Origin: M3007 sp031425155
GTDB taxonomy: Bacteria; Bacteroidota; Bacteroidia; Chitinophagales; Saprospiraceae
Length of the DNA stretch: 64,000 nt
NCBI GenBank assembly: GCA_031425155.1
Contig: JANPIV010000013.1
Span: forward strand, 35,241-99,240
Direction of reading: 5' to 3'
Part shown: positions 24,846-34,559 of the stretch, piece by piece
Numbering within the stretch: position 1 is the stretch's first letter
How the letters are laid out: each line of letters starts with the position of its first letter
Notes under the pieces: model-generated
Told to the model about the DNA's origin: nothing
The model's database searches: none
What the model saw: only the letters and a program-made list of their open reading frames with translations
Program-made: the position numbers and the translations under genes

Positions 24846-27824
24846 ATGAAAAGATTGCTGTTGATCACCTTGCTGTCTGTGCTGACCAAAGTACCCCTGT
24901 CTGCACAGTCCCCGTCGTATGCACACTACGGGGTACAGGAGGGGCTGCCGGGCAACGTAGTGTATTGCGCCGTACAGGATTATCGCGGGTTTATGTGGTT
25001 TGGTACCGACAAAGGTCTGGCGCGTTTTGACGGAAGCCATTTTCAGGTGTTTGGGATGAACGAGGGACTGCCTGATATGGAAGTCATCGGACTGTTTGAA
25101 GATAGTCAGCACCGTTTATGGATTTCCTGTTTCAGCCAGAAGCCGTGTTACATGGCAGATGGCCGGTTTGTGACGGCCAATAATGACCTGCTGTTAGCGA
25201 AAATCCATTTAAAGACTTCCCTGAGCGAAATATCGGAGGATGCGGATGGCAATATATGGATAGCTGGCAGATGGCCGAATGTCTATGTTTTTAATGGCCA
25301 GTCAGTAGAAGAAAAGAAGGTGCCGGTTACGGCGGTGCGCATAGAAAAGTCGGATAGTTTATTCTTTGTACTCGGTTATCCGGTCCTGGTCGAAATGAAC
25401 TCCGGGGTGTCTTATACCCACGATGTATCTTTAAAAGATAACCGTACACCCTTTGTTGCGATGGGGGCTTCCAACAATCAGTTTCTGGTATCCCTTACCA
25501 GCAAGTTACTGCTGTTCAAATGGGAAAACGGACGATTTTTCAGAAGAGATTCCAGCATCCAGACCGGCGGGGGCATAGCGATGGACCGGAAAGGACGGTT
25601 TTGGGTATGTCCTGCCTCCAAAGGGGCCATTTGTTTTGATAACAGCCTGCATGATTTGTCTAATCCCGTCATCCATCTGGCAGAAAAAAAAGTGAACACC
25701 TTGTTTGAGGATCGGAGCGGTAACTTTTGGTTTTGTACCAATGGAGACGGCATTTACATGCGTTCGCCAGGGAAGGCGGCCACTTTTGCGAGAGCCAATG
25801 GTCTGGCTACCAATAAAATAACGGCACTGTCCTGGGATCGGCAAGGGCATTTGCTGGCCGGCGATGACGAGGGTAGTCTGTATGAATTTAGGGGAACCAA
25901 AATCCAGAGAACTTCGCTGACGCCAGCGGAGACCTTCAATCGTATGCGTCAGATCATTTCTATACCGGACAATAGCCGCTGGATTGGCACAGATGCAGGT
26001 CTTTTTCATCAAACAGGAGGGGTGGTCCGGCGGGTAGGAAGTATTACTGCTTTGAAATGCATGTTGGCGAAGCCCGGAGGACTCTGGTTCGGCAATCACG
26101 TCATGCTGGGTTATCTGCCGGACGGCCAGCAAAAGGAAGTCAGGGTGAGTATGCTGCGCACCACAGCCCTCGGTGATGATAGCGAGGGAAACATCTGGGG
26201 CGGAAAAATGGAGGGGCTGTATAGTAGCCGCGACAGTTTTCACTACAATTGGGGGGATGCGTTTGCCGTCCTGAAAAGCCATATTGTGGCTGTACATAAG
26301 GCTGGTGCCGGGCAACTTTGGGTCGTAACGTCTGAAAACGGTTTGATCCTCCTGACCGTGAAAAACGGCGCAGTAATCAGTACAGATGTTATCAACCGGC
26401 ATTTGAAACGACCGATCAACAATATTCAGTCGCTCTATATTGATTCTACCGCCAGTAAATCAGTCTGGCTGGCGACCAACAGCGGCGTATATGGACTGGA
26501 CCCGAAAAACTGGAGCGTGGTAAATTATACGCACCATGATGGCCTGGCCGACGATGATGTGAACTGTGTGCTGGTGGCCAGGGATACTCTCTGGGCGGGT
26601 ACGGTAGCAGGGTTGAGTTACCTGCCGCTGCGCGAACAAGGCGGCAGTGAGGATTTTCCGACGTTTATTAGAGAACTGCACTACCAATCAGGTACGCAAC
26701 AAATAGTCGTCCCGCTGCTGGACTCCCTTTTTGCTGAAAACCGTCTTTTGCTGCCGCCCGATGCGGCGATGGTCACGCTGTATCTGGCTGGGCTGGACTA
26801 TCGAAGCCAGGGTAAAATAGAATATATGTGTATAAAAACAATTATTTTGCCTCCTCTGCAGTGGTGGACCCGGCAAAATCTGTTCAACTGGATCAGTAAT
26901 GGGTTTTGGCCTGCACAGGATAGTAATTTTATAGATAACAACAATATTAATTTTGGTATTTCCCTGCCTTCGGGCGGTTATAAAATTCAGGTAACCGCTC
27001 TGAATGCCAAAGGCTTATCCAGCAGACATCCGGTGCAATGGACCATTATCAAACGGCCCTATTGGTATAATACGGTCTGGTTTGACCTGTTGCTTTGGGC
27101 CGTGTTTATTTATGTTATCTGGCAGTTATCCCGCATCCGCACCGGCTATCGGAAACTGAATACAGAAGTGGCCGAATTACAATTAATGGCCTTACAGTCG
27201 CAAATCAATCCACATTTCGTTGGTAATAGTATTAATGCGATCCAACAGTTTTTTTATCCGTCCAATCCCCTGGCCGCCAGCCACTACATCGAATTGTTTA
27301 CCCGGCTGCTGCGCCGCACTATATTTCTTTCTGAAAAACATTTTAATTCGTTTGCCGAAGAACTGGCCTACGACCGGGACTATCTGGAAATGATCAGGTT
27401 GCGTTTTGGGGAGCGGTTTCACTATGAAATTACTGGAACGGAGGAGATTCCCCCCGATTTACTGTTTCCTTCCATGCTATTGCAGCCGCTGCTGGAAAAT
27501 GCCACTATTCATGGCCTGGCCCCGGAAGGGGTTTCCAATCTGCTGTTGCAATTTTCATTTTCAGATAAAGAATTTGTGTGTAGCCTCACGGATAATGGCA
27601 TGGGTTATAATGCAGCAAGGGCCCGCCCGCCCGCCAGACACAAGGAACATAAATCCAAAGGATTGGAAATGTTGCATAAAAAGGTGGCGGCTTTTAATGA
27701 ACTATATAATGATCTGCATTTGCGTCTGGAAATACAGGACTTAGGGCAGATCACACCGCCCGCCCAGGGCACCCAGGTGCGTATTAGTTTTTATCCTAAA
27801 ATAAATACAAATGAAAGAAATTGA
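24846..27824 (+). CDS. Two-component propeller sensor histidine kinase (LytS/His_kinase type)
   Basis: 992-residue membrane sensor. A signal peptide (MKRLLLITLLSVLTKVPLSA) is followed by a periplasmic double propeller of Reg_prop repeats (e.g. VQDYRGFMWFGTDKGLARFD, EDSQHRLWIS, DRSGNFWFCTNGDGIYMR), a Y_Y_Y-like domain around residues 640-730, one TM helix (about 743-762, WFDLLLWAVFIYVIWQL) and a cytoplasmic His_kinase domain. The phosphoacceptor is the His in LQSQINPHFVGNSINAIQQFF (about residue 787), and the ATP-binding N-box is LLQPLLENATIHG. The frame opens earlier (24765), but ATG 24846 gives the signal peptide. It overlaps the response regulator by 14 bases, so the two are co-translated. 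Ligand unknown; such sensors often detect glycans. Confidence 0.93.
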   Translation: MKRLLLITLLSVLTKVPLSAQSPSYAHYGVQEGLPGNVVYCAVQDYRGFMWFGTDKGLARFDGSHFQVFGMNEGLPDMEVIGLFEDSQHRLWISCFSQKPCYMADGRFVTANNDLLLAKIHLKTSLSEISEDADGNIWIAGRWPNVYVFNGQSVEEKKVPVTAVRIEKSDSLFFVLGYPVLVEMNSGVSYTHDVSLKDNRTPFVAMGASNNQFLVSLTSKLLLFKWENGRFFRRDSSIQTGGGIAMDRKGRFWVCPASKGAICFDNSLHDLSNPVIHLAEKKVNTLFEDRSGNFWFCTNGDGIYMRSPGKAATFARANGLATNKITALSWDRQGHLLAGDDEGSLYEFRGTKIQRTSLTPAETFNRMRQIISIPDNSRWIGTDAGLFHQTGGVVRRVGSITALKCMLAKPGGLWFGNHVMLGYLPDGQQKEVRVSMLRTTALGDDSEGNIWGGKMEGLYSSRDSFHYNWGDAFAVLKSHIVAVHKAGAGQLWVVTSENGLILLTVKNGAVISTDVINRHLKRPINNIQSLYIDSTASKSVWLATNSGVYGLDPKNWSVVNYTHHDGLADDDVNCVLVARDTLWAGTVAGLSYLPLREQGGSEDFPTFIRELHYQSGTQQIVVPLLDSLFAENRLLLPPDAAMVTLYLAGLDYRSQGKIEYMCIKTIILPPLQWWTRQNLFNWISNGFWPAQDSNFIDNNNINFGISLPSGGYKIQVTALNAKGLSSRHPVQWTIIKRPYWYNTVWFDLLLWAVFIYVIWQLSRIRTGYRKLNTEVAELQLMALQSQINPHFVGNSINAIQQFFYPSNPLAASHYIELFTRLLRRTIFLSEKHFNSFAEELAYDRDYLEMIRLRFGERFHYEITGTEEIPPDLLFPSMLLQPLLENATIHGLAPEGVSNLLLQFSFSDKEFVCSLTDNGMGYNAARARPPARHKEHKSKGLEMLHKKVAAFNELYNDLHLRLEIQDLGQITPPAQGTQVRISFYPKINTNERN

Positions 27825-28566
27825 AGTATTACTGATAGATGATGAAGAAGGGGCCTTGCGGAGCCTGCGCGGAATGCTCACCGAATTTTGTCCACAGATC
27901 AAGATCGTGGGCGAAGCCTCTACGGTAAAGGAAGCATTACAGGCGGTCACTCAATATACACCCGAATTGATCTTTTTGGATATTGAAATGCCTCCCTTCA
28001 CCGGGTTTGATCTGCTGGAACTGACGCGGCAACACTCCTTTGGCGTGATTTTTACGACCGCGCATCCGCAATTTGCCTTGGAAGCCATCAATTTGATCCA
28101 GCCCTGGGCCTATTTAGTGAAACCCTTCAGCATTGGTAAATTGGTAGAAGCCGTAGAAGTCGCGGCCAAAAAAATAGCCGATAACGTTAAAAAGCAGGCA
28201 GAGCCGCCTATATCTGATCGGCAGGGAATCATTATTCAGGATAGTCGTAAGGGTAATATTGTCATCAAAATACGGGACATCTTATACTGCAAATCCGACG
28301 GGCCTGCGCTGGAAATTTATGCTCAGCGGAATAGTAAAGTAGAAAAATTCCTGCTATATCGTACGATGAAAGAGATGGAAGCACAATTGCCCGAAGCACT
28401 TTTCTGTCGGGTGCACCATAGTTTTATCGTCCACCTCGCTTTTATTGAAAGATACGAAATTACTAAAAGCGCACGGACGATTTACTTATACAATGGCCCG
28501 GAAATTCCTATTTCCATTCAAAAACTGGAACAATTCGGGCAGAAGATGGCGGAGTTTCTGCAATGA
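27811..28566 (+). CDS. LytTR-type response regulator
   Basis: 251-residue regulator partnered with the upstream kinase. The receiver domain has the acidic pair IDDEE (residues 9-13), phosphoacceptor Asp57 in FLDIEMP, Thr82/Thr83 and Lys104 in YLVKPFS. The C-terminal LytTR DNA-binding domain runs from about residue 140: IVIKIRDILYCKSDGPALEI, then FCRVHHSFIVHLAFIERYE. It overlaps the kinase gene by 14 bases. The 21-bp-phased repeats upstream of the kinase are the natural candidate target. The convergent astacin gene follows 67 bases later. Confidence 0.94.
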   Translation: MKEIEVLLIDDEEGALRSLRGMLTEFCPQIKIVGEASTVKEALQAVTQYTPELIFLDIEMPPFTGFDLLELTRQHSFGVIFTTAHPQFALEAINLIQPWAYLVKPFSIGKLVEAVEVAAKKIADNVKKQAEPPISDRQGIIIQDSRKGNIVIKIRDILYCKSDGPALEIYAQRNSKVEKFLLYRTMKEMEAQLPEALFCRVHHSFIVHLAFIERYEITKSARTIYLYNGPEIPISIQKLEQFGQKMAEFLQ

Positions 28567-28633
28567 ATGAAGTAGAAGACAAAAATGGCCGGCACCACTG
28601 TGGTACCGACCAAAAGCCTTTTCATTCGATCTG

Positions 28634-30079
28634 TTACATGCGTACTATCTGCTGCGTATTGGTCTGACTACCCGTTTTTACTATTAAAAAGTAAACACCC
28701 GCCGGGAAATTCGCCAGATCAAGTACTCTTTCGTGCTGCCCGGCGGGCTGCATTAGGGCGGCTAATGGGGTGGCGACCAGTTGGCCGGTTGTGCTGAATA
28801 GTTGCATGGTTACCGATTGCGCTGCGGGCAAAGTGTAGGTAACGGTGGTACTAGTGGAGAAGGGGTTGGGGGCGATGCGAAACGTACCGCGTTCCTGGGC
28901 AAGCTGGCCCGCTGGCCCGACCGCCGAGGGAGATTCGGTGGCACCTGAATACGGCTTTTGATAGTTGGCCTCCAGCACCCATTCCTGTTCGTCGGGGCTG
29001 GCGAGGCTTTGCACGGCGCCCCCACAGCCATCGATGACCGCCCGGAACGTACAGCCCAAACTGGCCTGGAAGCCCGGAGCAAGGGTAATGGACTGACCGG
29101 CGTCGAAGGTCACCTGACTATTCGCCGGAATATTGTGTTGGGCATAGACTGTTGAGCCGGTCTCGAAATGCAGGGGCCGGGCGACCACCGCGAGATCGGC
29201 CACTGTGTTGTAAAAAGCTTGACAGGCGTTGGTCGGATACATCCAGTTAATGGCCGCCACATCGCCGGGGCTGTACTCGATAGCTGTTCCGAAGGTTTGG
29301 CCTCCATTTGCGATAATAGTAGGTTGGGTATTTTTGCTGAATGCGAGGCGGTCGTAGTGCATATTCGAAGCAAAATCATAAGGCCCAACGTCTATTCCAT
29401 CCGAAATGCGCTGGTTGAAATTATGCTCCTTGCCGGATTCGATATTAGCCCATTGAATGGTTACCCAGTTGTTGCGGTCTTCGCGGGACTGTTCGTGCCA
29501 AAGTCCAGCGGCATGAGCAATTTCGTGGATGATTTCCGGGAAATAGCATCCTATGCCCAGATTGCCCGCCAGGAAGGGATCTTTAAGTTTGACGAGCTGT
29601 CCGCTGCTGTTTTGCATACCCACCGCTGATTCGCACACGGCGGAGGGGTTGAGCACGATCCAGCGGGTATCGCCCAGGCTAAACGGGCGGATGTTCAGGT
29701 GGGTCGCGCCATTGATATAATCAATAGCCTGGCGCAGCAGGTTGACATATTGCGGGGTGAACCCGGCACTGATCTTGTAAGGAATAATGCCCCCCGGCCA
29801 CCGGAATTGATTGCCGTCAACAGCGATACCCCGGTCCTGAACCATTTGTTGCAGCTCTTCTATGCGTCCGAGTACGATGTCTCCTTCGATGCAGGCCCAG
29901 CCATCATGCACTTCCACAGTCAGGGTTTGGGCATGGGTTGTTCCCGGCAGCACGGTCGTGATCTGGACGATGGAATCGGGCACATGGTTGGCCGGAAACA
30001 AGGGAGAGACGGTCTCTTGTGCGCAAAGTATATTGGCCACCAACAGCAGGGGGAGAAAGAAGATATTGGAATTTTTCAT
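28634..30079 (-). CDS. Secreted astacin-family (M12A) zinc metalloprotease with T9SS sorting domain
   Basis: 481-residue exported protease. Signal peptide MKNSNIFFLPLLLVANILCA; astacin domain with the extended zinc motif HEIAHAAGLWHEQSRED (about residues 185-200) and the Met-turn SNMHYDRLAFSK (about 240). A middle segment (HFETGSTVYAQHNIPANS..., GQSITLAPGFQAS) is the short beta-rich linker common in T9SS cargo, and the last 80 residues are a type-A sorting domain (APNPFSTSTTVTYTLP ... GVYFLIVKTG...QIVRM). It should be exported through T9SS to the surface or medium. Transcribed towards the LytTR regulator, downstream of the tail-fibre-like gene. Confidence 0.93.
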   Translation of the reverse strand: MKNSNIFFLPLLLVANILCAQETVSPLFPANHVPDSIVQITTVLPGTTHAQTLTVEVHDGWACIEGDIVLGRIEELQQMVQDRGIAVDGNQFRWPGGIIPYKISAGFTPQYVNLLRQAIDYINGATHLNIRPFSLGDTRWIVLNPSAVCESAVGMQNSSGQLVKLKDPFLAGNLGIGCYFPEIIHEIAHAAGLWHEQSREDRNNWVTIQWANIESGKEHNFNQRISDGIDVGPYDFASNMHYDRLAFSKNTQPTIIANGGQTFGTAIEYSPGDVAAINWMYPTNACQAFYNTVADLAVVARPLHFETGSTVYAQHNIPANSQVTFDAGQSITLAPGFQASLGCTFRAVIDGCGGAVQSLASPDEQEWVLEANYQKPYSGATESPSAVGPAGQLAQERGTFRIAPNPFSTSTTVTYTLPAAQSVTMQLFSTTGQLVATPLAALMQPAGQHERVLDLANFPAGVYFLIVKTGSQTNTQQIVRM

Positions 30080-30108
30080 GGCAGATAGTTTTTTCGTGTG
30101 GAAAAAAG

Positions 30109-30143
30109 ACTGTCCGGCAGGGCTACTGCCACTGCCGGACAGT
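30109..30143 (-). terminator. Terminator of the tail-fibre-like gene
   Basis: ACTGTCCGGCAG / CTGCCGGACAGT, 12-bp perfect stem with CTTTTTTCC following on the minus strand. Confidence 0.75.
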
Positions 30144-30160
30144 TCAGGAGAGGAGATGGT

Positions 30161-30880
30161 TTATGGCTTGCGTTTCAGTTCCTCTACTTCCTGCCGGAGC
30201 GAGGTGTTATCCCTTTTGAGTTCGATGAGGTACAGCGTCAGTTCTTCGATCTTCTCCATCATTTTAATCTGCATCTCGCCCACGCTAAGGCCATTGTCTT
30301 CCATTTCGCAAGCGGAGGGGATATTGGGCAGGTGGCCTTTTTCGGCAATGTGCTGCGCTACCGCTTCGAGAGGTTGGAGATTGTAGTTGGAGGCGAAAAC
30401 GTAGTCGGGCCAGGCATTCTGTAACTGGACTTTGAGTTCCTCGCAGATGATTTTGCCGCCAACGGCGAGTTTATATCCGACTGGCAATTTGAGGGTGCCA
30501 ATACCCATCCGGCCCGTACCGTTGGTGCCCGGAGTAAGAATGAGGGCCGGAACAGGGCCGGCATTGCTGAACAGTTCAAAAGAACCACCAAAATCCGACC
30601 CGACGTGCATGAGCCATTTGTTGTTGTTTTGGCCGCTATTGAACCAAACACTGGGCCTGTCGCCCGTTATGTTGATGGCTCCAACGCCGTCCCAGTTTTT
30701 ATTGATCGTCAGTGCGCCGTTGATGTGAAGTTTGGTAGCCGGGCTAGCAGTGCCGATGCCCACGTTTTGGTTCGTCCATAATGCCGTTGTGGTTTGCGAC
30801 CACTGCGCCTGTGCCGTTTGGCAAATGAAAAGGGCGGAGCAGAGCAGGAAAAGCGTGGAAAAGAAAGATGCGTGTTTCAT
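30161..30880 (-). CDS. Secreted tail-fibre-like protein with C-terminal coiled coil
   Basis: 239-residue exported protein: signal peptide to about residue 25 (...TAQAQW). The middle has the beta-helical phrases typical of Bacteroidota fibre-like proteins (NVGIGTASPATKLHINGAL, RMGIGT...GYKLAVGGKIICEELKV), followed by YNLQPLEAVAQHIAEKGHLP and a C-terminal coiled coil (GEMQIKMMEKIEELTLYLIE and onward). The C-terminal layout resembles the intramolecular chaperone region of phage tail fibres/S74 proteins, but the catalytic Ser/Lys pair is not evident. Likely a trimeric surface or secreted fibre; not a prophage, as no other phage genes are near. Confidence 0.8.
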   Translation of the reverse strand: MKHASFFSTLFLLCSALFICQTAQAQWSQTTTALWTNQNVGIGTASPATKLHINGALTINKNWDGVGAINITGDRPSVWFNSGQNNNKWLMHVGSDFGGSFELFSNAGPVPALILTPGTNGTGRMGIGTLKLPVGYKLAVGGKIICEELKVQLQNAWPDYVFASNYNLQPLEAVAQHIAEKGHLPNIPSACEMEDNGLSVGEMQIKMMEKIEELTLYLIELKRDNTSLRQEVEELKRKP

Positions 30881-31031
30881 AGTAGGAAGTAATTTTTTAT
30901 GAAAGAAAGGTGAAGTGTCGGTCGGCTTTGGATGGCCGGTTTGACTATTTATGGCAGGCGGCTACCGGGAGGTAAGTGCGAAAGGGATATTTTTTTAAAA
31001 ATATTGATGCTTCTTTTTGGGCTATAGAAAA

Positions 31032-31066
31032 CCAGTCCGCCCGGCGCAGGTGGCCGGGCGGACTGG
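31032..31066 (-). terminator. Terminator after the 31-kb membrane protein gene
   Basis: CCAGTCCGCCCGG / CCGGGCGGACTGG, 13-bp perfect stem, then TTTTCTATAG on the minus strand. Confidence 0.7.
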
Positions 31067-31118
31067 AGTGCAAAATTTGAGACTTGATAATTTTACTGGA
31101 AGTATTTAGAAATGAATC

Positions 31119-31682
31119 TTATCCCCCATTTCCTTTTACCCAAAGTTTCAGCATAACAGGGTGGTAATCAGTGCTCTTTAACCAACGCCGTTGTTCCACA
31201 GCCTCTTCGCTGCTATCGGTGTCGGATACAGTAGGATGGACATAGCGTACTTTCACCCAACGCCCGTCGGCCAGTGCCTGACCACTGGAATCTATACTGG
31301 CCGGTACGGTATGCAGGTCTCTATCCTCCACTTTGAAGCGGACTTGATGCACCCAAAAAGTATCGCGGTAAATATGCCATTTATTATCGTAATACCTGCC
31401 AAAATGCTCCACCGGGCCTTCTACTTCTCTATATTGTTGATTGGCAATAATGTTTTTATAGCGTTGACGCTCAGACACTACATCATACCCTACGCCAATA
31501 GTCCATAAGAAGGCAAAGCCAGCCCAGGCAGACATAAAGACCAGGGCACAACCCCGGTTTTCGGTCGTTTTTCTGGCTTCGATGAGCAAGTAAATACCGA
31601 GGATACAAAATGGCAGTCCCCACAGGATGGGCCAGAAAAACCAGCGGTTGGCGGTCAGATAATCATAGCATTCTATCCACAT
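31119..31682 (-). CDS. Membrane protein with DUF3592-like periplasmic domain, unknown function
   Basis: 187-residue protein with two TM helices (about residues 15-34, WFFWPILWGLPFCILGIYLL, and 45-66) and a C-terminal beta-rich part: VEGPVEHFGRYYDNKWHIYR, VHQVRFKVEDRDLHTVP, then SGQALADGRWVKVRYVHPT. This 'modifiable small domain after two helices' pattern is seen in many unassigned proteins of the phylum and partly resembles DUF3592. No catalytic residues are recognised. It lies 105 bases downstream of the CHAT gene on the same strand and may be the last gene of that operon. Confidence 0.65.
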   Translation of the reverse strand: MWIECYDYLTANRWFFWPILWGLPFCILGIYLLIEARKTTENRGCALVFMSAWAGFAFLWTIGVGYDVVSERQRYKNIIANQQYREVEGPVEHFGRYYDNKWHIYRDTFWVHQVRFKVEDRDLHTVPASIDSSGQALADGRWVKVRYVHPTVSDTDSSEEAVEQRRWLKSTDYHPVMLKLWVKGNGG

Positions 31683-31787
31683 GGTTTGAGTATTAGTGAA
31701 TGATTATTGGTGATGTAAAGCGGCAATTATTATAGTCTTCAATAAAAATCTCCACAAAAAGCCAGTGGAACGGGCTTCCGCTATACG

Positions 31788-34535
31788 TTATTCTACCAAC
31801 ACAAAGCCCGCCCACAAAAACGGGTCTTTATATTTTTCCCGCATTGCTTTCTGGGCGGCATGGAAAGCAGCGGGGATAGTCATTTTATCTATTAACCATT
31901 TAGTATAAAAAGTAGTCATCAACTCCTGCGTCTGATAATCAGGTATTTGCCAGAGCGACATAATCAGGTATTTGGCCCCGGCGATCTTGAATGCGCGTTG
32001 CAGGCCATACACGCCTTCATTGCCCTGAATATCGCCCAACCCGGTTTCGCAGGCGGAAAGCACCACCAATTCTGTGTTGCGCAGATTCATCTGACTGATC
32101 TCGTAGGCGGTGAGGATGCCATCTTCCCGGTCGGCGCGAAACGGTCTGCCGGTTTTCCAGGCATAATTACCGCCCGCCAGCACGAGGCCTGAGCGGATCA
32201 TCGGATGATCGGATATTTTGAAAATAGGATCTTGCGCCTGATTTTTTACGCCTTGCGCCTGACTGCCCGGATCGGGAAAAAAGAAGCCGTGGGTAGCCAG
32301 GTGCAGGATGCGGGGCGAAGGCTGGCCATTGCCGATGGTCTTGAAACTCTCTTCGGTGGCGGCATACGTACGGCGCACGATGGGCTGCAGGCCTGCATCG
32401 GTGAGCAATGATTCGGTGATTTTTACTTCCACATCTGTCCATTGCAGGTAGTTCCATTTGCCGCCCCGCAGGTTGGGATCAGTGTTGCCAAAGCCCAATT
32501 CCGCAGGGGGAGTCGGTGCGGCTGCGTCCGACTGATGGATGGCCTGCGCCATAGCCACCGTATCCATTTCGTAGCGAATGCCGCCATAGAGCAGGGCAGA
32601 TGTAGCGGACGCAAATTTCGTATGTTGTATGCCGTACTCCACATTCGCCAACTGCCGCGTACTGCCCAATGTCACCAAATGGTAGCGGTCGGCCAGGGTT
32701 TCGTCTGCTGATGCTCCCCTGGATTGGCGCGGAACAGGCATGGCCGCCAGATTCACATAGTGCAACAACCCGGAGGGGGAAAAATACACGGTGTGGATGC
32801 CGCTCAGTTGTGGTTCCAATGGCTGCCAGATCAACTCGTACAGAGCCGTATTTTGACTGACGGAATAGAGGGTGTTTATATAGTTGGCTTTGGATTTATC
32901 CTGTATTTGTAATAGATTTTGTAGTTGTTTTTCTGCAAAAAGGCGAATGAATATGGGTGGTTGGGTATCGCCACGCAGCAGTAGCGCGGCGTACATAATG
33001 CTATCCGTGGGCCGGGGATTGACGAAACTGTAATGGACAAACTCGATGGCGGCTTCGCCGGGCTGTAGTTTTTGCTGTACTTCCCGCCAATTGACCTGAC
33101 GCAGGGCCTCTCCCAACCCGGCTACCCGACGGGTCAGGTCTTTTTCCAAAGTATTGGCTTCTACTTCCAGTTTGGCGACACTTTCCTGTTCCGCCAGCGG
33201 CTTGGCGTATTCGGCGGCAAGGCGGCGTTCGCAGGCCTGGAGTACGTGGAATTGTGCAGTACTCGTCGTATCAGTCAGGGCCAGCGTATGGACCTGCGCA
33301 ATCGTATTTAATAGAAAACCTTTATAAAAAAGCAGGTTATCATAACATGTACCCGTAATATCGGCTTGTACGCCCGCGAAAGAAAAACCTTCATTCAGAC
33401 CGTCCTGGAATTTGCGGGTATAAGACGATAATTCATCCGCTGAAAAATAATGAGCGGCCACTAATAGTAGTTTCTTTTCAGTGTTGCTCATTTCCAGCCA
33501 ATACTGGGTGGCTTCGGCATATTTACCCATGCTCCAGTAGAGTGCCCATAATTTATGCAGGCTCCAGATGTAGTTGGGATGAGTTTTGCCCAGGGTGTTA
33601 TTCCAAAGGTCATTTGCGCCGACTAAAAGCGGTTCGGCTTGCTTATATTTGCCGGAATACCAGTAAAAATTGCCCAGATTTCCCAGGCTCCAGCCGTAGT
33701 CGGGATGATTTTCGCCCAATAGTTTCGCCCGAATGGACTTTACTTGCAAATAAAGCAGTTCTGCTTGTTCGGCATCTTTCAGATAATCATCATATAAAAC
33801 TGCCAAACCATCCAGTGTATGGGCATAATCGGCATTTTCTTCGCCCAGTTTTTCCTGAATGGCTTTTGCTTCTAGGTAGAGCGTTTTGGCTTCTAGGGGC
33901 TTGTGCATCTGTAACATATACAGACTCGCCAGGCTACATAAAGTGACGGCATAACCAGCACTGTCTGCGGTTATTTTTTTCCGAATATCCCTGGCTTCTT
34001 TATAGTATAATTCAGCCTTTTCGTAATTATTCATCGCCTGATGCAGAGAGCCTAAACTTTCAGCATTCCAGGCATAATAGCCGCTTTCTTTACCCGGATT
34101 TTCTTTCCATATAGTTCTGGCCTGTATAAAAAGCGGTTCGGCCAGCTCATAATTACCCATGCTTAAATATAAATTTCCCAGACTATTCAGGGTTGCGGCA
34201 TATTCAGGGTCGGTTTTTTCCAGTATTTTCTCCTGAATATCTTTTGCTTTCAAATACCAGTTTCTTGCTTCTTCGTAGTTCCATTGATAAAAATATATTA
34301 TCGCATGATTCGCACAGGTTTTTGCATAGGCCGCCGACTCGCAGGTCCATTTTTCAAGGGCAAGATTTTCCGCTACCGTGTTCAGTTCGAGGGCTTTATT
34401 AAAATTACCTGCGTTGGTCAGGGTGCGGGCGACTTCCATCAGGCTATCCACCGTTTTTAAGGCACTGTAATCAAATCCCTGCCCAAAAAGGATGAATGGA
34501 AAGAATAATGGTATAACAGAAAAAAATTTACCCAT
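31788..34535 (-). CDS. Exported TPR-CHAT protease
   Basis: 915-residue protein with an N-terminal signal peptide (MGKFFSVIPLFFPFILFG, next QG), about eight to nine 42-residue TPR-type repeats between residues 30 and 370 (ATLNSLGNLYLSMGNYELAE-like units), a helical linker, and a C-terminal CHAT domain, a caspase-like cysteine peptidase. The catalytic pair is visible: His in ILHLATHGFFFPD (about 748) and Cys in VVLSACETGLGDIQGNEG (about 827). The domain ends with the usual GAKYLIMSLWQIPD. Lies in an operon after a sigma factor and a membrane TPR protein (24-base gap). The signal peptide places it outside the cytoplasm, unlike CRISPR-linked TPR-CHAT. Confidence 0.92.
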   Translation of the reverse strand: MGKFFSVIPLFFPFILFGQGFDYSALKTVDSLMEVARTLTNAGNFNKALELNTVAENLALEKWTCESAAYAKTCANHAIIYFYQWNYEEARNWYLKAKDIQEKILEKTDPEYAATLNSLGNLYLSMGNYELAEPLFIQARTIWKENPGKESGYYAWNAESLGSLHQAMNNYEKAELYYKEARDIRKKITADSAGYAVTLCSLASLYMLQMHKPLEAKTLYLEAKAIQEKLGEENADYAHTLDGLAVLYDDYLKDAEQAELLYLQVKSIRAKLLGENHPDYGWSLGNLGNFYWYSGKYKQAEPLLVGANDLWNNTLGKTHPNYIWSLHKLWALYWSMGKYAEATQYWLEMSNTEKKLLLVAAHYFSADELSSYTRKFQDGLNEGFSFAGVQADITGTCYDNLLFYKGFLLNTIAQVHTLALTDTTSTAQFHVLQACERRLAAEYAKPLAEQESVAKLEVEANTLEKDLTRRVAGLGEALRQVNWREVQQKLQPGEAAIEFVHYSFVNPRPTDSIMYAALLLRGDTQPPIFIRLFAEKQLQNLLQIQDKSKANYINTLYSVSQNTALYELIWQPLEPQLSGIHTVYFSPSGLLHYVNLAAMPVPRQSRGASADETLADRYHLVTLGSTRQLANVEYGIQHTKFASATSALLYGGIRYEMDTVAMAQAIHQSDAAAPTPPAELGFGNTDPNLRGGKWNYLQWTDVEVKITESLLTDAGLQPIVRRTYAATEESFKTIGNGQPSPRILHLATHGFFFPDPGSQAQGVKNQAQDPIFKISDHPMIRSGLVLAGGNYAWKTGRPFRADREDGILTAYEISQMNLRNTELVVLSACETGLGDIQGNEGVYGLQRAFKIAGAKYLIMSLWQIPDYQTQELMTTFYTKWLIDKMTIPAAFHAAQKAMREKYKDPFLWAGFVLVE

Positions 34536-34559
34536 ACTGGTGGAGGTTTAATAGAAATT

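Noticed and set aside
30161..30880. Possible prophage (tail-fibre-like protein)
   Set aside because: No other phage structural, integrase or lysis genes nearby; the protein has a signal peptide and is a common secreted type in the phylum.
31788..34535. CRISPR-linked TPR-CHAT (Craspase-type) system
   Set aside because: No cas genes or repeat-spacer array in the window, and the protein has a signal peptide; the neighbours are a sigma factor and a membrane TPR protein.
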